Source: Planctomycetota bacterium
Lineage (GTDB): Bacteria; Planctomycetota; UBA1135; JADKAF01
Assembly (NCBI GenBank): GCA_016719295.1
Contig: JADKAF010000001.1
Span: 2,232,001-2,296,000, forward strand
Direction: 5' to 3'
DNA length: 64,000 nucleotides
In this document: one piece after another, positions 61,247-64,000 of the stretch
How the letters are laid out: every line of letters begins with the position of its first letter
Position numbering within the stretch: the stretch's first letter is position 1
Program-made: the position numbers and the translations under genes
The notes under the pieces: model-generated
Databases searched by the model: none
The model's input: the letters and a program-made list of their open reading frames with translations, nothing else
Told to the model about the DNA's origin: nothing

Positions 61247-62014
61247 CTAGCGCCGCGCGACGACGATCATGCGCGGAGCGTCGAGGTCGAACGGGCGACC
61301 ATCGAAGTCACCCCACAGCGCTTCGACCCGGAGCCCCTGCGCCGCCAGCAGCACCGCGATCTCCGCGGGCTCGTAGACAGCGACGCTCTCGCACCACGTA
61401 TCGCGCCGGTCCGCCGCATCGATGCGCGTGACGCGCTTCTCGACTCGCCGGCGCACGGGATCGAAAGAGCGCTCTTGGATCCACCGCACCTCTCCGCGGA
61501 GCTCTTCGCTGCGCGGCACGAGGGCGGCGAGCACGCGCTGCTTGTGCATGAGGTCGAGCACGTGGCGGCCGCCCGGCACCAGGACGCGCGCGATCTCCGC
61601 GAGCACCGCGGCGTTCTCCGCGTCCTGCTCGAAGTAGCCGAACGAGGTGAAGAGCTGCAGCACGAGCTCGAAGCTCTCGCCGGCGAAGGGCAGCGCGCGC
61701 ATGTCGCCACGAGAGACGCGCAAGCCCTGCGCGCGCGCGCGGGAGAGCAGCGCCGCGGAGAGATCGAGCCCCACGGGAGCGAAGCCGCGCCGCGCCAGAG
61801 CGGCGCCATGGCGGCCGGCACCGCAGCAGAGATCGAGGAGGCGCATCGGGCGCGACAGCTCGAGCGCCGCGAGCAGCGCCGCGACCTCGGCGTCAGCCGC
61901 CTCCGCGCTGCGATGCGCGTAGAGTTCCAGGTACTCGCCGCCGAAGGCTCGCTCATACCACGGCCCGGAGAGCTGCTCCGGGCCGTGCGCTCCGGCGACG
62001 GGCGCCGCGCTCAG
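61247..62014 (-). CDS. SAM-dependent methyltransferase, probable CTG start
   Basis: A class I methyltransferase of about 255 residues. Motif I is LLDLCCGAGRHGAALARRG near residues 60-78, followed by GLDLSAALLSRARAQ and the late motif EIARVLVPGGRHVLDLM, typical of small-molecule methyltransferases. The frame opens directly after the acyl-CoA dehydrogenase stop, and the only start that keeps the N-terminus is CTG at 62014 (CTGA overlap), with GGAAGGGG about 9 bases upstream. No ATG, GTG or TTG in frame precedes motif I closely enough. Translational coupling to the dehydrogenase is likely. Substrate unknown. Confidence 0.75.
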   Translation of the reverse strand: MSAAPVAGAHGPEQLSGPWYERAFGGEYLELYAHRSAEAADAEVAALLAALELSRPMRLLDLCCGAGRHGAALARRGFAPVGLDLSAALLSRARAQGLRVSRGDMRALPFAGESFELVLQLFTSFGYFEQDAENAAVLAEIARVLVPGGRHVLDLMHKQRVLAALVPRSEELRGEVRWIQERSFDPVRRRVEKRVTRIDAADRRDTWCESVAVYEPAEIAVLLAAQGLRVEALWGDFDGRPFDLDAPRMIVVARR

Positions 62015-63249
62015 GCGCTCGCCCCTTCCTCGACCGGTGCGCCAAAGCGGTCCTGCACCTCGGTCGGGATGTACTTCGCCAGGTGCTCCAAGCGATCGAT
62101 CTCGCGCGCCACGTTGCGTGCGATGACCATGCGCTGCACTTGGTTCGTGCCTTCGTAGATCTGGAGGATCTTCGCGTCGCGATAGAACTTCGCGATCGGG
62201 TAGTCCTCCATGAAGCCGTAGCCGCCGAAGATCTGGCAGGCGTCCGTCGCGACCTTCACCGCGGCGTCCGTGGCGAAGCACTTGGCCATGGCGGCGAGCT
62301 TGTTCAGGTCCGCGGCGTTCTTGTCGGCCGCTGCCGCCGCCGAATACACCAGCATGCGCGCGGCTTCGGTCTGCATGGCCATGTCCGCGATCATCTGCTG
62401 GACCATCTGGAAGCTGTTGATCGCGGCGCCGAACTGCCGCCGGCGCGAGGCGTAGAGGTTGGCGTAGTCGAGCGCGCCCTGCGCGGCGCCGACGGCCTGC
62501 GCGGCGACGCCCGGACGCGCGAGGTCCAGCGTCATCATCGCGTGCTTGAAGCCCATCCCGGGCCGCCCGCCGAGCAGGTTCTCCGCCGGCACGCGCACGC
62601 CGTCGAACTGGGTCTCGACGACGGGCACGCAGCGGATGCCCATCTTGTCCTCGACCTTGCCGATCTTGAAGCCGGGGGTCCCCTTCTCGACCAGGAACGC
62701 GCTGATGCGGCGCGAACGCGAGCCCGGGTCGGTCACCGCGAAGACGCTGTAGAGGTCGGCGACGCCGCCGTTGGTCGTCCACTTCTTCTCGCCGCGGATC
62801 GTCCAGGAGCCGTCCTCCTCGGGCAGCGCGCGCACCGCGAGGCCGCCCGCGTCGGAGCCGGCGAACTTCTCGGAGAGGCAGAACGCGACGAGCTTCTCGC
62901 CGCGCGCGATCTGCGGCAGCCACTTCTGCTTCTGCGCTTCGGTGCCGCCGGTGAGCAGCGGGAACGAGCCCAGCGCGTTCACGGCGAACGCCACGCCGTA
63001 GCCGGAGTCCGCCTTGGCCAGCTCCTCGACGACGAGGCAGAGCGAGAGGATCGAGCCGCCGTGGCCGCCGTACTCGCGAGGGATGAAGACGCCGAAGAGG
63101 CCGGCTTCCGCGACAGCGCGGGTGGCGTCCCAGTTGTACTCCTGCGACTTGTCCAGCCGGCTCGCGTTGGGACGGACGTACTTCTCGGCGATCGCGCGGG
63201 CCTTGTCGCGCAAGGCCAAGGCCTCGGCGGTGAAGACGATGTCGTGCAT
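62011..63249 (-). CDS. Acyl-CoA dehydrogenase
   Basis: A 412-residue flavoprotein that oxidises acyl-CoA thioesters. Signature segments are CLSEKFAGSDAGGLAVRA (near 145-165) and KMGIRCVPVVETQFDGVRVPAENLLG. The C-terminal IYEGTNQVQRMVIAR holds the catalytic base E366. The N-terminus HDIVFTAEALALRDKARAIAEKYV is the usual helical start. The methyltransferase follows with a 4-nt CTGA overlap. A TACGCT -10 candidate lies at 63314-63319 on the minus strand. It fits the short/medium-chain or amino-acid-derived acyl-CoA group; the exact substrate cannot be set. Confidence 0.9.
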   Translation of the reverse strand: MHDIVFTAEALALRDKARAIAEKYVRPNASRLDKSQEYNWDATRAVAEAGLFGVFIPREYGGHGGSILSLCLVVEELAKADSGYGVAFAVNALGSFPLLTGGTEAQKQKWLPQIARGEKLVAFCLSEKFAGSDAGGLAVRALPEEDGSWTIRGEKKWTTNGGVADLYSVFAVTDPGSRSRRISAFLVEKGTPGFKIGKVEDKMGIRCVPVVETQFDGVRVPAENLLGGRPGMGFKHAMMTLDLARPGVAAQAVGAAQGALDYANLYASRRRQFGAAINSFQMVQQMIADMAMQTEAARMLVYSAAAAADKNAADLNKLAAMAKCFATDAAVKVATDACQIFGGYGFMEDYPIAKFYRDAKILQIYEGTNQVQRMVIARNVAREIDRLEHLAKYIPTEVQDRFGAPVEEGASA

Positions 63250-63636
63250 GGACGGAGGGGCTCGGAGCGTTGGGCGACCTTCCCTTCGAAGGCCGAAGGC
63301 TCTTGCAGGCGGGAGCGTAGCAATCTGCGACGGCAGGGTCTAGCCGCGGCTCCGCGGCCCTCCGTCGCCGCCGCTCGGGGGCCCTCCGCTCCTCGCTTGG
63401 CTCGGTCGCTCGGCACCGGAGCACGGAGCGCAAGCTCTTGGAACCTCGGAGCCAGCGGCGCGCGTCTCAGACGAGAAAGCAACTTCCCGCCTCCGGCACC
63501 CTCGATGGCGACGTTTGGAGAGAGGATGGGATTTCGATCGCAGGAACGATCTCGCCGTGCCGACCTCTGAGCTGGGCCCCTCCTCGCGGGGGGAGCCCGG
63601 CCAGGCCGCCCGGCGCGAGCCCGTCTATCCATTTCG
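63250..63636. other. Divergent spacer, no gene
   Basis: These 387 bases separate the acyl-CoA dehydrogenase from the HD-domain gene. They should carry both promoters. One GC-rich inverted repeat (GCCGCGG at 63343-63349 with CCGCGGC at 63352-63358) is seen. Open frames here look like shadows. Confidence 0.4.
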
Positions 63637-64000
63637 ATGAACCTGAAGCAGACCTTTCCCACCGGCACGTTCACGCCCGCAGTGGACTCGTGGCTGGAGC
63701 GCCTCCGCGCCCATCACGCGGAGACCTTCCACCATTCGCTTCGCGTCGCGCGCTGGGCGCTGCGCTTCGCCGAGGAGCACGGGCCCTGTGAGGGCGAGTC
63801 CCGGCGGATCCTCTCGCAGGGCGCGCTGCTGCACGACCTCGGCAAGCTCCTGCTTCCGGTGGAGATCCTCTCGAAGCCCGGCCCGCTCGACGCGAGCGAA
63901 TGGGAGCAGATGCGCGAGCATCCGCGGCTCGGCTTCGAGATCGCCGCGGGCACGCTCGACGAGCCCGTGCGCCACATCCTCGTCGCGCATCACGAGTTCA
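63637..64000 (+). CDS. HD-GYP-type metal-dependent phosphohydrolase, N-terminus only
   Basis: The frame starts at MNLKQTFPTGTFT and runs off the window after about 121 residues. It contains HHSLRVARWALRFAEEHG, then GALLHDLGKLLLPVEILSKP with the HD pair, then EWEQMREHPRLGFEIAAGT and ILVAHHEF. This is the order seen in HD-GYP domains, which hydrolyse cyclic di-GMP. The GYP triplet and later ligands would lie beyond the window, so the family could still be a plain HD domain. There is no sign of an N-terminal receiver or sensor domain. Confidence 0.78.
   Translation, partial: MNLKQTFPTGTFTPAVDSWLERLRAHHAETFHHSLRVARWALRFAEEHGPCEGESRRILSQGALLHDLGKLLLPVEILSKPGPLDASEWEQMREHPRLGFEIAAGTLDEPVRHILVAHHEF

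Noticed and set aside
61267..61956. ATG-started frame inside the methyltransferase
   Set aside because: It is in another frame and gives Ser/Arg-rich sequence without the methyltransferase motifs.

Overview
The window is GC-rich (roughly 70% G+C) and densely coded. It looks like chromosomal DNA of a planctomycete or a close relative. Support for this comes from many secreted FG-GAP/VCBS, LamG, Kelch and parallel-beta-helix proteins with Ala-rich signal peptides. It also comes from ECF sigma factors fused to, or coupled with, kinases and carboxypeptidase-regulatory-like domains, a DUF1501-type Tat-exported protein beside a LYxDLLGR-repeat protein, and a multihaem cytochrome with EF-hands. The phylum call is an inference from gene content. 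I see no rRNA, tRNA, insertion sequence, CRISPR array or prophage.

Layout. 1-2679: the 5' part of an MFS transporter gene (minus; the C-terminus lies off the window) is divergent from an orphan N6-adenine DNA methyltransferase, across a hairpin-rich spacer. 4473-8901 with 2785-4476: a minus-strand operon (ABC ATPase-permease, double-PDZ lipoprotein, two VCBS proteins) joined by 4-nt overlaps. 9021-19333: two paralogous membrane-anchored carboxypeptidase-regulatory-like proteins and a parallel-beta-helix protein, around an ECF sigma / Ser-Thr kinase-SUMF1 pair. 19365-20772: a MoaD/ThiS-like protein and an Asp-box (BNR) propeller. 20919-24274: two tandem FG-GAP paralogs. 24253-25334: a DODA-type dioxygenase and a small membrane protein. 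25443-28677: a YtrA-type GntR regulator, ABC ATPase and permease, with a clear promoter. 28713-36031: a WbuC-like cupin, several secreted proteins and an ECF sigma factor fused through a membrane helix to a large extracytoplasmic region. 36139-38541: two thioredoxin-fold genes, each with an in-frame TGA exactly where the first redox cysteine belongs. 38596-38879: a 36-bp tandem repeat. 38916-54714: a long minus-strand run (aldo/keto reductase, AAA+/M41 protease fusion, second ECF-membrane fusion, secreted propeller, decahaem cytochrome fusion, lipoprotein, CAP-domain protein, DUF1501-like protein, LYxDLLGR protein). 54867-61141: a RpoD-family sigma factor, an O-antigen-ligase/TPR protein and a Kelch protein. 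61247-64000: a SAM methyltransferase, an acyl-CoA dehydrogenase and the start of an HD-GYP-type gene.

The main discovery is the pair of likely selenoproteins. A Sec-targeted thioredoxin-like protein (U-G-P-C) and a lipoprotein thioredoxin (W-U-S-A-C) each have a hairpin just downstream of the TGA that fits a bacterial SECIS element. Other points to check are the two ECF-sigma/transmembrane/extracytoplasmic fusions, the CbxX-type AAA+/M41 peptidase fusion, the MoaD-like/BNR pair, the decahaem/LVIVD/EF-hand fusion, and a C-terminal domain shared by several otherwise unrelated secreted proteins.

Caution: four large genes are broken by apparent single-base indels in short homopolymers (about 36711, 41216, 44126 and 47643). 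This pattern suggests assembly indels more than true decay. I describe these genes as single units and state where each break lies.
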